The notes under the pieces were generated by a model, which saw nothing but the letters and a program-made list of their open reading frames with translations, ran no database searches and was not told the DNA's origin. A stretch of 64,000 bases of DNA. Origin: Clarkia xantiana subsp. parviflora. Lineage: Eukaryota; Streptophyta; Magnoliopsida; Myrtales; Onagraceae. The DNA is taken from positions 8,795,503-8,859,502 of the forward strand of contig JAPTYO010000018.1 of assembly GCA_036873135.1 (NCBI GenBank). Direction: 5' to 3'. Below are positions 35,888-47,034 of this stretch, piece by piece (the stretch's first letter is position 1; each line of letters opens with the position of its first letter). Both the position numbers and the translations under genes were made by a program.

Positions 35888-36664
35888 ATGGGAGCTCGCA
35901 CCGATCGTTTTTGTCGTTTCCATCGCGCCAGCGGTCACGACACTAACCATTGTCGGGAGTTGAAGAAGGAAATTGAGAAGTTAATCCTGAAGGGAAAGAT
36001 CAAGGAATTTGTGGCTGGACAACGGGGCCGATCCCGTTCCCGGTCCCGATCGCGGTCCCGTTCCCGATCCCGGGGTCGATCCCCGAAGAAGGATAAGCCC
36101 GAGTCTTCCAATGCCCGCAAGGAGAAGCGGGGGACCATTAATGTGATTCATGGAGGACTTGCTGTGGGAGGATATACCACGGCATCTCGGGAGGTCTATG
36201 CTTCTCGGATTCCCATTGCGGTGGTGCTAGGCAAGAGGGCCCGAAATTGGAATCTGAAAGAAGAAATGGTGATTCCCTTCTCAGCGGAGGACCTGGTAGG
36301 TGTGGAGACCCCACACGATGACGCTTTGGTCGTGACCCTGAACGTGGATGGGTACGAGATGAAGCGAATCCTGATAGATAGAGGGAGCTCCTCCGATATT
36401 CTGTTCATGGATGCACTGGAGGCCATGGGAAAAACCAAGAAAGACTTAAAGCCTGCGGACTTCCCGATGGTCGGATTTTCTGGGTCTACCTCTTACCCGG
36501 TGGGGATGATTACTTTACCGGTTGAATTCGGTAGTGGCTGGAGGTCGGAGAAGAGGAACGTGGAGTTCGTGGTGGTCGAGTCCGCGGGGACCTATAATGC
36601 AATTATCGGGAGGACCACCATCAACCCGCTCGGGCAGTTGCCTCAACTGTCCATCATAAGCTGA
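35888..36664 (+). pseudogene. Element A gag C-terminus, RS tract and protease
   Basis: The frame starts within Gag: FCRFHRASGHDTNHC is a modified zinc knuckle. A tract of alternating Arg-Ser dipeptides follows at about residues 45-65. The aspartic protease comes next, with the active-site region ILIDRGSSSDILF at about residues 155-168. Element B has IDGGSSS at this site, so A carries a Gly-to-Arg change next to the catalytic Asp. The protease normally cuts the Gag-Pol polyprotein. The frame is shifted after TTINPL near 36632 and ends at 36664. The product would be inactive. Confidence 0.9.
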
Positions 36665-36722
36665 AGTTCCCGACCGACCATGGAATCGGGGAGGTCCAGG
36701 GCGATCAGATAGCCTCCAGGAG

Positions 36723-39071
36723 GTGCTACGTCAATGCCACTCGAAGGAGGAATCGGGAGGCTATGACTGTTTTCAGACTGATGCTGATCCCCGAGAGGAG
36801 TTTGGGCGTCCCGCCCCGATGGAGGATTTGAAGGAGGTCGAGATCGATGGACCTCAAAGGAAGGTAAAAATCGGGTCCGCTCTGTCGGAGGAGATGGCCC
36901 GAGAACTGATTGATTTGTTGAAGGAGTTTAAGGAGCTGTTTGCCTGGTCCCCGAGCGACATGCCAGGAATCAGCCCCGATGTGATTACCCATGGGCTGAA
37001 GATTGACCCCGCGATTACACAGAGAAGGCGCCCGATGGGTGCCGACAAGAAGATCGCGATCCAGCAAGAGGTGGGCAGGTTGCTCGATGCTGGATTCATT
37101 AAGGAGCTCCGATTCCAGACCTGGGTCGCCAACCCCGTCCTGGTGAGGAAGAGCAATGGCAAGTGGCGGATGTGTGTTGATTTCCGCGACCTGAACAAAG
37201 CATGTCCGAAAGACTGTTATCCGCTCCCGAGGATCGACCAGCTGGTGGATGCCACATCGGGACATGAGTTGCTGAGCTTTGTGGATGCCTACTCCGGCTA
37301 CAATCAGATCAAGATGTCCAAGGAGGATGCCCCTCACACCGCTTTTTATGCTGATAGTGACATCTATCATTATGATGTTATGCCCTTTGGATTGATCAAT
37401 GCAGGCGCAACTTATCAGAGGATGGTGAACAAGCTGTTCGAAGATATGCTGGGGAAAACAATGGAGGTCTATGTGGATGATATGCTGGTGAAGTCCCGAC
37501 AGGCCGAGGATCATGTTCACAACTTGGCCACAGCGTTCGAGCGGATGAGGCTTCATGAAGTTCGCTTAAACCCGACCAAGTGTGCCTTCGGAGTGCACTC
37601 AGGGAAGTTTCTGGGCTTCATGGTGAGCCAGAGGGGAATCGAGGTGAAACCTGAGAAGCTAAAGGCAATCGAGGAGATGAGGTCCCCGACGAACCATCGG
37701 GAGGTGCAGGTGCTGAATGGCCGATTGGCCGCGATGAATCGCTTCCTGTCAAAGGCAAGTGATCGATCCATGCCGTTCTTTGAACTGCTGAGGGCCAACA
37801 AGAAGTTTGAGTGGACTGCCAAGTGCAAAGAGGTGTTCCAGGCACTCAAGCAGCACCTTCGCACCCTCCCGCCATTGGCGAAGCCCATCCCAGGCGAGCC
37901 ACTCTATCTGTATTTGGCTGTTTCTGAATTTGCTGTTAGCTCTGTCTTAGTGAAAGTTGTAGAGGGTAGCCAAGTCCCTGTCTATTATGTAAGCAAGGCA
38001 CTCGCCAAGTCTGAAATAAATTATCCCGCCGTTGAGAAGTATCTTTATGCGTTGATTGTTACTGCTCGGAAGCTGAGACCTTACTTCCATGCGTATGAGA
38101 TTACCGTTTTGACGAATCAGCCCTTGAAACATTTTTTGAACCGACCTGACGCGTCGGGGAGATTAGTGAAGTGGGCAGTCGAGCTTAGTGAGTTCCGCAT
38201 TCACTTTGCTCCGAGAACGGCTATTAAGGGCCAGGCGTTGGCGGATTTCATAGAAGAGTCTACAGCCCCCGATCTAGAAGAAGCGGTCCCTGTAGAGGGG
38301 GCAACTATGGAAGTCCCGATAACAGAGCAGTCAGAACGGCCCAACGCCGAAAATACTTGGGAGATGTATACCGATGGCTCCTCAAATGCAGAAGGATCGG
38401 GAGCAGGTTTCGTACTGATACCACCAGACGGAGGCGAGCCCCTCCGATATGCCTTGGCCTTGACATTCAGGGCTACCAACAATGAAGCTGAATATGAGGC
38501 TCTCATCACTGGCCTCAAGATTGCTAAAGGAACGAGAGTTGGTCACTTAAAGGTGAAGTGTGATGCTAGCCTGATCGTGAACCAAGTCCAGGGGCGATAC
38601 GAAGCAAAGAGCCCGATGATGAAAAAGTATCTTCGCGAGGTACAAACCCTGAAGGAGAGTTTCAAGAGCTTCGATATTGAGGCGATCCCGAGGGAGGATA
38701 ATGTGGAAGCAGATGCCTTGAGCAAGTTCGCCTTGGGGGCACCCCTTGATGAAAGTCGAAAGGTGCATTTCCTGGAGAAGGTGATCCTGTCAACCACCGA
38801 TCAATCGGAGGTATGTGCCATTGAGATCCGATCGGCGGAGCCCACTTGGATGACCTCGATAGCCGCGTATCTGACTACGGGGGCAGTCCCCGATGATGAA
38901 GTAGCAGCCGGCAAAATACGCCGAATAGCGCCCAATTATGTGATGGTGGACAACCAGCTGTATAAAAACGGGTATTTAACTCCTTACTTTAAATGTGTGG
39001 CTGAGCCTGACAAAGATCGGATTCTTAGGGAGGTGCACGAAGGATACTCGGCTTGTCATGAAGGTGCCTGA
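36723..39071 (+). pseudogene. Element A RT, RNase H and second RNase H
   Basis: A 782-codon open stretch. RT spans about residues 105-290, with FRDLNKACPKD at 153, DAYSGYNQI at 189 and the catalytic YVDD at 250-253 (37470-37481). A first RNase H at about 390-505 lacks the usual catalytic Asp at its start (LAVSEFAVS), as is typical of Tat elements. The second, archaeal-type RNase H at about 545-690 has YTDGSS, NNEAEYEAL and EADALSKF. The integrase N-terminus follows. The frame ends at a TGA (39069-39071) where element B has an Arg codon CGA. Frameshifts upstream separate it from gag-protease. Confidence 0.95.
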
Positions 39072-39077
39072 TCCATC

Positions 39078-40079
39078 GTGAGGAAAGTGCTGAACCTGGG
39101 CTATTACTGGCCCTCAATGAACAAGGAAGCAACGATGCTAGTCCGATCCTGTGACGCTTGCCAGAGGTACGCCCCGAATATCGTGGCTCCAGCTTCCGAT
39201 CTGACGTCCATCAAGAGTGCTTGGCCCTTCGCGCAATGGGGAATCAACTTGGTGGGACCCCTTCCAGTTGCAAAAGGTCAGTGTTGATATTTAGTCGTGG
39301 CTATTGATTATTTTTCGAAATGGATAGAAGCTAAGGCATTGGCCAAGACAACTGGGAACCATATCCTCAAATTCCTTCAGACCCATATCATATCCCGATA
39401 CGGGATCCCCAAGGTGGTGATCAGTGATAATGGCCCTCCGTTTAACGGGGCCCAGTGGAAGGAGTACCTGGAGGAACTGAAAATTGAGAATCGGACAGCC
39501 TCTGTCCGTCATGCTCAAACCAATGGACAGGTGGAGTCAGCCAACAAGATCGTGATGGATGGCCTGAAGAAGAGGGTCCATGCCTTGAAGGGAAAATGGC
39601 TGGATGAGCTGGAAAATGTGCTTTGGGCTGTTAGAATAACACCCAAACGATCGACTGGGGAGACTCTGTTTGGCCTTGTTTATGGCACGGAAGCAGTTGC
39701 TCCCGTCGAAATAGCTGTGGCATCCCATCGGACGAGGTATTATGAACCTCTGTCGAATGATGAAATGAGGCGTCTGGACTTGGACTTGGTCGAAGAGAAG
39801 AGGCGGAGTGCCGAGGAGGTCCAGGCTCGGATGCGCTTAGCAACAGCCCGATATTACAATCGACGAGTCAAGTCTCGACAGTTCTTTGTCGGGGAACTGG
39901 TTCGGCGTCGGAACGAATTTACCCTTTTGGATTGGATCAACAAGATGTCACCAAAATGGGAAGGACCTTATAAGTTCGTGGGGATGCCGGCTCGAAATGC
40001 GTATAAGTTGGAAGACCTCGATGGCAATGTGTTGAAGCATTCTTTTAGTGGCGAACACTTGAAGAAATATCATGCTTGA
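39078..40079 (+). pseudogene. Element A integrase
   Basis: Same frame as the RT block after the TGA, with the zinc-binding CDACQRY near 39150 and the core GINLVGPLP, ISDNGPPF and QTNGQVE. The core should carry D, D and E. The first Asp is Asn here (GIN rather than the GID of element B, a CG-to-CA change), so catalysis would be lost. A second TGA at 39285-39287 splits the frame. The C-terminal part (MSPKWEGPYK, SGEHLKKYHA) ends normally at 40079. Integrase would insert the DNA copy into the genome. Confidence 0.94.
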
Positions 40080-40580
40080 TATTAAGTCGCCTTCAGTGGT
40101 GCAAGTTTTTTGTTAAGTCGCCTTCAGTGGTGGAAGTTGTTTATTAAGTCGCCTTCAGTGGTGCAAGTTGTTTATCGAAGTCGCCTTCAGTGGTGCAAGT
40201 TGTTTATCGTTTTGATTTCGATATAAACAGGTACTGAGCCATCAATGAATAAAGAGGTTGCTTCCGATTAAATCGCCTTTAGTGGTGTAGCTAAATCGCC
40301 TTAAGTGGCGTGGTTTCACCTTAAGCGGCACGATTAAATCGCCTTAAGTGGCGTGGTTTCGCCTTAAGTGGCACGATTAAATCGCCTTAAGTGGCGTGGT
40401 TTCGCCTTAAGCGGCACGATTAAATCGCCTTAAGTGGCGTGGTTTCGCCTTAAGTGGCACAATTAAATCGCCTTAAGTGGTGTGGGTAAAATGTCTTAAG
40501 TTACGCGTCGAAATCACTCTTAAGTGGTATGATCGAATCGCCTTAAGTGGCGTGGTTAATTCACCTTAAGTGGTGCAGCG
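40080..40580 (+). repeat. Tandem repeats after element A integrase
   Basis: Four units of about 31-32 bp (core TCGCCTTCAGTGGTGCAAG) are followed by about six units near 44 bp (core ATCGCCTTAAGTGGCGTGG). The core contains CGCC-N6-GGCG dyads. Element B has a related but larger array after its integrase. Such arrays in the 3' untranslated region are known for Tat elements. Confidence 0.92.
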
Positions 40581-40669
40581 ATAATCGGAACCAAAAAAGA
40601 TTGATATTATAAACATCTAAAAGGTTCACGACAAACGAAGGAAATTACAAGGATTCAAAAATAAAGCAA

Positions 40670-42342
40670 CTAAGCTTGATCCTTGGCAGGGTCGAGGGGA
40701 GCAAGGTCCACGAGGTCTGTGGCAGAAGGCTCCGCGATCGGAGGATCGGACTCTGGAAGATTGGCCGCGGGAGGATCGGACTCTGGAAGATTGGCCGCGG
40801 GAGGGTCGATCATCGGGGGCTCAGTCGTCGGGAGATCTGCACTTGGAGGCTCCACCGTGCCTTCAGCACCCGCAGCCCCCTCGGAGGTGTTGGCCCCGTC
40901 GTTCTTCTCAGAAAGGTTGAAATACCTCTCCGCGAAGGGGGCGAGGGTCTGAGACTTGGTGAAGTCGATGGCACCTCCATACTCCAGATGGAGCTCTTTG
41001 ACAGCATTAAGCAGGGTGGTCTTCACCTCCGCCGTACAGAACTTCACCGCATCCACTTGGAAAGCCTCGGAGCCCCGATAATCTTCCCGTCCTTTGGCCT
41101 CAACCTCGGCCAGCTTGGTGGGAAACTCAGCGAGTTCCCGCTCCATCTGTCGAGACCGATTGGTGAGAAGGACCTTCTCAGCCTCCAGCCCCGCCTTGGC
41201 GTCCTCAAGGGAATTCTTCTCGAGGACAAGCCTGTCCCGATCCTCCGCGCGCCCCTGCTGCTCCTCATTGAGCCTTTGGCGCTCCTGCTTCAGCAACCTC
41301 TCAAAATCGTGGACCTGCCTCAGGAGGTCCTGAGTCTTCTGGTTAAGGAGGGCCTGCTCCTTAACCAATTTACCCCTCGACGATTCGGAGGCAGCCAGAT
41401 CCTCCTTGAGCTTGGCCAAGACCTCGGGGGCCGCCTTGGCTCGCTCCTGCTCCAGGGCCTCCTCCAGGGCCAGGACGTACCCGAAACAGCGGTGTTGGTC
41501 CGCTATTTCCTGTGAAGAAGAAAGGAAGAGGTTAGTACATGAGAATATCTTACATTATATACTAAGTGTAAAAATAGGAAGTCTTACCTCCACACGGCGA
41601 ACGGCCATAGCGCGAATGTCCGCGTGGATGTCCTCTCGAGCCAAGGAGAGCGGAAGCTTCATAGATGGCGAACTGAACCTGCCAGCAGGTGCAGACCCAG
41701 TTCCGAGGATACATCATCCCGACGCAGCGGGACCCCCCGCAATGATTCAATCGGAGTCCAGGGAGCCACCGCCTGGTCGGGGGTGTAAACCTGGTAGAAG
41801 CTCCCGTCTAAGAGGAGAGGGGGAATGACACCCTGAGTGTCGGAGGTGCGGGCCTCCGAGCCGCCATGAGAACCCGTCGCCCACTTAGAAGTCAGGCTCA
41901 AGACCGGCGAAAGCTGCTGTGCCGGAGAAGATGGAGGCAGCCCTTCGGAAGTTGGCTCCAGCGGGGTCTGCCTCGCCCCCCGACGACGAACCAGGGGCTG
42001 ACCCTCGCTCGCCTCCTCAGAAGAATGAGAGACATCCAGGTCCATCACCCGACTGAACTGGCCGTCCGTCGGGGCGTCTTCAGTCCCCGATCCTCCTGGG
42101 GCTGGAAGAGAAAGGAGGGGCTCTCCGACCCGGGCGTTGGAGGGTGGCACCTCCGCCGAAGCTCCAGCTCCCGATTGACCTGCAGCTGGAGGACGAGAAG
42201 CTTCAGAAAGAAAATCAGGAAGTTGATCAGGATACTTACACCAGATGACGCGACGGGAGAGATACTGGTCCTTCCCGTAATAATTGTAGTAACCCGCTTT
42301 GAGAATGCGGGGAGTTTCTTCTTGCAGGATGCTTTTGATCCC
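40670..42342 (-). pseudogene. Antisense gene of element A, 3' half (coiled-coil protein)
   Basis: On the minus strand two open blocks (42342-41588 and 41509-40670) are joined by a well-formed 78-bp intron, GTAAGACTTCC...CTTCTTCACAG (41510-41587). Across the junction the frame reads MAVRRVEEIADQHRC. The last exon begins with a heptad-rich Glu/Lys/Leu coiled coil of about 130 residues. It continues through a GSEAFQVD segment to a Pro-rich tail with a repeated PESDPPAANL unit, and ends TAG at 40670. The context fits the antisense 'putative gypsy type transposon' (Transposase_28) protein of Tat elements. Its role is unknown. The 5' half lies at 50296-51545, separated by element B. Confidence 0.8.
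42338..42342. other. Left target-site duplication ATCCC of element B
   Basis: Identical to 50291-50295 and exactly abutting the element's ends. Confidence 0.96.
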
Positions 42343-43042
42343 TGTTGGATCACGGTGGAACTCCGGTACGGATCTTGACGGCAATCCTAGCTCCTTTGCT
42401 CCACGTAATCCTGCAAGAGGGGATAGACCGGGCGGTGACCCAGAATCTCTCTCCGATGCTTAAATGAGTCTCTCGTATGACTGGCAAGCAACAATCTCCA
42501 TAGTATATCGAACTTAACGTAATTGATCTGAGGTGACCTCTTGCCCTTTTATAGGCAAAGAGATGCCTCAGGTACCTGGCGAACCGTTAGGGGTGGTTAG
42601 CCCGTATCCCGCATATCTCGGACATGATCTCGCGTATCTTAGCCATGCCCCGCGTATCTCGGCCACGCTCCGTGTATCTTAATCCACGTTCCGCGTATCT
42701 CGGCCACGCCCCGCATATCTTGGATTTATCCTCTGATAACGAGTCCCGACTCCCGTCGGGGACTCCAGAGTTATCTCGTTGTGTCACCGCTCGGGGCCCC
42801 TCGTCATCGTGACAGGGCCAATCATTCTCAGGGATTTATCATCAGGGGCCTACTTAAAGGCTTCTCATCGGGAGCTTCTAGCTCCACTGTCGGAACCGAC
42901 TCTGTCGGGACCTTGCCTCGTCGGGACTCCCTTCGTCGGGACCCTTCTCCTAGGTCATCTTGACCTTCCTTTCGGGGCCTGGTGGGCCTGTTTTCCGTTT
43001 CCTCGCCGTTACGGGGCCTGACGACTATAGTCGGATCCATCA
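42343..43042 (-). repeat. 3' LTR of element B
   Basis: On the minus strand it runs from TGATGGATCCGAC to CGTGATCCAACA, 700 bp. It shares only its ends and some short blocks with the LTR of element A. Confidence 0.95.
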
Positions 43043-43054
43043 TTTGCCCCCAAG

Positions 43055-43382
43055 ACATGAGGGACTTTTAGTTCGTCGTGTCTTTCAACTCTCGACTTTC
43101 TGATATCTGTATCAGAGGCTTTTCTCTTGACAAAATTCCTTGACACGGATCTTCTCGTCCGCGATTCCTCGATACTTTGAGGATAGCCACAAAATCCGAG
43201 AAGACTCCTCCAATATTCCTCGATAGTCGACTCTTCATCGGCTGACCTCCAAGAGTCCGATGCTCCCGCGGCCAATCTTCCAGGATCCGATCATCTTGCT
43301 GCGGAGCCTTCTGCCTCATACCTCGTGGATCCTGCTCCCCTCGACTCTGCCAAGGATCAAGTTCAATCGCTTTATTCCACTT
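43055..43382. other. Element B 3' untranslated segment, no gene
   Basis: About 330 bp between the tandem array and the purine tract. No coding frame is recognised. Confidence 0.6.
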
Positions 43383-44905
43383 AAGGCAAAACCACGCCAC
43401 TTAAGGCGACTTTACATCGTGCACCACTTAAGGCGACTTTCATCGTGCACCACTTAAGGCGACTTTACATCGTGCATCACTTAAGGCGACTTAATATCGT
43501 GCACCACTTAAGGCGACTTTCATCGTGCACCACTTAAGGCGACTTTACATCGTGCACCACTTAAGGCGACTTTTCAACTTGCGCCACTTAAGGCGACTTA
43601 ATATCGTGCACCACTGAAGGCGACTTTACATCGTGCACCACTTAAGGCGACTTTTTGATACTTAGAATAAATCTAAGGATCGTGCACCACTCAAGGCGAC
43701 TTTTCTCGTGCACCACTTAAGGCGACTTTTTGATACTTAGAATAAATCTAAGGACCGTGCACCACTCAAGGCGACTTTTCTCGTGCACCACTTAAGGCGA
43801 CTTAATATCGTGCACCACTGAAGGCGACTTTACATCGTGCACCACTTAAGGCGTCTTTTCAACTTGCGCTACTTAAGGCGACTTAATATCGTGCACCACT
43901 GAAGGCGACTTTACATCGTGCACCACTTAAGGCGACTTTTTGATACTTAGAATAAATCTAAGGATCGTGCACCACTCAAGGCGACTTTTCTCGTGCACCA
44001 CTTAAGGCGACTTTTTGATTTGCGCCACTTAAGGCGACTTAATATCGTGCACCACTGAAGGCGACTTTACATCGTGCACCACTTAAGGCGACTTTTTGAT
44101 ACTTAGAATAAATCTAAGGATCGTGCACCACTCAAGGCGACTTTTCTCGTGCACCACTTAAGGCGACTTTATATCGTGCACCACTTAAGGCGACTTTTCA
44201 ACTTGCGCCACTTAAGGCGACTTAATATCGTGCACCACTGAAGGCGACTTTACATCGTGCACCACTTAAGGCGACTTTTTGATACTTAGAATAAATCTAA
44301 GGATCGTGCACCACTCAAGGCGACTTTTCTCGTGCACCACTTAAAGCGACTTTATATCGTGCACCACTTAAGGCGACTTTTCAACTTGCGCCACTTAAGG
44401 CGACTTTTCAACTTGCGCCACTTAAGGCGACTTTTCAACTTGCGCCACTTAAGGCGACTTAATATCGTGCACCACTGAAGGCGACTTTACATCGTGCACC
44501 ACTTAAGGCGACTTTTTGATACTTAGAATAAATCTAAGTATCGTGCACCACTCAAGGCGACTTTTCTCGTGCACCACTTAAGGCGACTTTATATCGTGCA
44601 CCACTTAAGGCGACTTTTTGATACTTAGAATAAATCTAAGGATCGTGCACCACTCAAGGCGACTTTATATCGTGCACCACTTAAGGCGACTTTTCAACTT
44701 GCGCCACTTAAGGCGACTTAATATCGTGCACCACTGAAGGCGACTTTACATCGTGCACCACTTAAGGCGACTTTTCAACTTGCGCCACTTAAGGCGACTT
44801 AATATCGTGCACCACTGAAGGCGACTTTTTCGGGCACCACTTAAGGCGACTTTATCGGGCACCACTTAAGGCGACTTCATCGGGCACCACTTAAGGCGAC
44901 TTTAT
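43383..44905 (-). repeat. 1.5-kb tandem array in element B 3' untranslated region
   Basis: Roughly 28-31-bp units share the core CACTTAAGGCGACTT and alternate CACTTAAGG, CACTGAAGG and CACTCAAGG variants. They are organised into a higher-order unit of about 150-230 bp. Seven of these contain the stem-loop CTTAGA-ATAAA-TCTAAG (near 43658, 43732, 43942, 44098, 44281, 44518 and 44619). The array lies between the integrase end and the purine tract. Confidence 0.95.
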
Positions 44906-44949
44906 TCAAGCATGGTGTTTCTTCAAGTCTTCGCCACTAAAAGAATGCT

Positions 44950-45888
44950 TCAACGTTCTGCCATCGAGGTCTTCCAACTTGTACGCATTTGGAGCTGGCA
45001 TCCCACGACCTTATAAGGTCCTTCCCATTTTGGTGACATCTTGTTGATTCGATCCAAAAGGGTGAACTCGTTGCGACGCCAAACCAGCTCCCCGACGAAG
45101 AACTGTCGGGATTTCACTCGCCAATTGTAGTATCTGGCCGTCGCCAAACGCATTCGAGCTTGGACTTCATCGGCTTCCCGCCTCTTCTCTTCGAGTAAGT
45201 CCAAGTCCAGACGTCTCACTTCATCATTCGTCATAGGCTCGTAGTATCTCATCCGATGGGACGCCACAGCTACCTCCACAGGGGCGACAGCTTCCGTGCC
45301 ATAAACAAGGCCAAACGGAGTCTCCCCCGTTGATCGTTTGGGTGTCGTTCTAACGGCCCAAAGCACGTTCTCCAGTTCATTCAGCCACTTGCCCTTCAAA
45401 GCATAAACCCTCTTCTTGAGGCCGTCCATCACGATTTTATTGGCTGACTCCACCTGGCCATTAGTCTGAGCATGTCGTACGGAGGCGGTCCGATGCTCAA
45501 TGTTCAACTCCTCCAGATACTCCCTCACCTGAGAGCCGTTAAACGGTGGACCATTGTCGCTGATCACCACCTTGGGAATCCCGTATCTGGACACGATGTG
45601 GGTTTGGAGGAACTTGACGATCTGGTTCCCCGTTGTTCTGGCCAATGCCTTCGCCTCTATCCATTTCGAAAAATAATCGATTGCTACAAGTAAATACTTA
45701 CATTGACCTTGTGCTTGTGGAAGAGGTCCCACCAAGTCGATGCCCCACTGCGCGAAGGGCCGCGCGCTCTTGATGGATGTCAGATTAGCGGCCGGAGCCA
45801 CGATACTCGGGGCGTACCTCTGGCACGCGTCGCAGGATCGGACCATCGCCGTCGCTTCTTTGTTCATCGTGGGCCAATAATAGCCCAA
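44950..45888 (-). pseudogene. Element B integrase
   Basis: On the minus strand the frame starts after a frameshift near 45890 and reads MGYYWPTMNKEA, then CDACQRYAP. The catalytic core GIDLVGPLP, ISDNGPPF and QTNGQVE has all three acidic residues present. The C-terminal MSPKWEGPYK follows, and a further frameshift near 45000 changes the last residues. The core is thus better preserved than in element A. The N-terminal histidines lie in the preceding frame. It would be an integrase if joined in frame, but as it stands it is broken. Confidence 0.93.
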
Positions 45889-46882
45889 AGTACATTTTCC
45901 TCAAAATGGATCGGGCCCCTTCGTGACAAGCCGCGATCCCCTCATGCATTTTCTTCAGGATTCGGTTGGTGTCGGGTTCTGCTACACACTTCAGGTACGG
46001 AGTCGAGAACCAGCCCTTCTTGTACAGCTGATTGTCCAGCATCACATAATTAGACGCGATCCGACATATCCTGTCTGCTGCTACCTTATCCTCGGGGACT
46101 GCCCCCGTAGTCAGATACGCGACTATCGGGGTCATCCAAGTGGGCTCCTCCTCCGATTTTGCTTCAATGGTGCACACCTGCGTGGGATCAATGTTTGACA
46201 GGATCACCTTCTCCAGGAAGTGCACCTTCCGATTTTCTTCTAAGGGTGCCCCCAGGGCAAATTTGCTCAAGGCGTCTGCCTCTACGTTCTCCTCCCTCGG
46301 AATAGCCTCGATATAGAAGCTTTTGAAGCTCTCTCTCAGGGCTTGTACCTCTCGCAGATACTTCTTCATTATCGGACTCCTTGCTTCGTATCGCCCTTGA
46401 ACTTGGTTCACGATTAACGCTGCGTCGCACTTCACTCTCAAGTGATTGATTCCAGTGCCTTTAGCAATTTTTAGGCCCGTGATAAGAGCTTCATACTCCG
46501 CTTCGTTGTTCGTGGCCCTAAACGTTAAGGCCAAAGCATATCGAAGCGGCTCACCTCCGCCTGGAGGTATCAATACAAACCCTGCTCCTGATCCATCTGA
46601 ACTCGAGGAGCCATCCGTGTACATCTCCCAAGTATTTTCCTCGTTTAGCTGTTCTGATTGTTCTGCTGTCGGGACCTCCATGGTTGCCCCCTCTACAGGG
46701 CCCGCTTCTTCCAGATCGGGGGCTGTAGACTCTGCTATGAAATCCGCCAATGCCTGGGCCTTAATAGCCGTTCTCGGAGCAAAGTGTATGCGAAACTCAC
46801 TAAGCTCGACTGCCCATTTCACTAATCTCCCCGACGCATCAGGCCGGTTCAAAAAATGCTTCAAAGGTTGATTCGTCAACAC
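45889..46882 (-). pseudogene. Element B second RNase H and connection
   Basis: From the deletion point the minus strand reads TNQPLKHFLNRPDASGRL (end of the first RNase H region), then the archaeal-type RNase H with YTDGSSSSDGSG, NNEAEYEALI and EADALSKF. The integrase zinc-binding start HEGIAACHEGARS follows. Element A has a stop where this copy keeps the Arg codon of EGARS. The frame leaves phase near 45890. Confidence 0.92.
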
Positions 46883-47034
46883 ACATCCGCCATTTCTCAT
46901 TGCTCTTCTTCACCAGAACCGAGTTGGCGACCCAAGTTTGGAATCGGAGCTCCTTGATAAACCCAGCATCAAGCAACCTGGCCACCTCCTGCTGGATCGC
47001 AATCCTCTTGTCTGCGCCCATCGGACGCCTTTCT
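46883..47034 (-). pseudogene. Element B truncated RT start
   Basis: The frame reads MGADKRIAIQQEV to KWRMCVD, the first conserved part of RT. It then jumps directly into the tail of the first RNase H region. The catalytic YVDD block is absent, as are about 932 bp present in element A (37181-38112). The junction has 4-bp microhomology, TTGA on the sense strand. A frameshift near 47035 also detaches this piece from the protease frame. Confidence 0.9.

Noticed and set aside
36726..37556. 276-codon minus-strand frame across RT
   Set aside because: The opposite strand encodes clear RT motifs in order.
40676..41515. 279-codon plus-strand frame
   Set aside because: It is the shadow of the minus-strand coiled-coil exon, which has a proper intron and heptad pattern.
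43383..44905. CRISPR-like regular repeats
   Set aside because: Units are contiguous and diverged with no unique spacers, and they lie in the 3' region of a plant retrotransposon.
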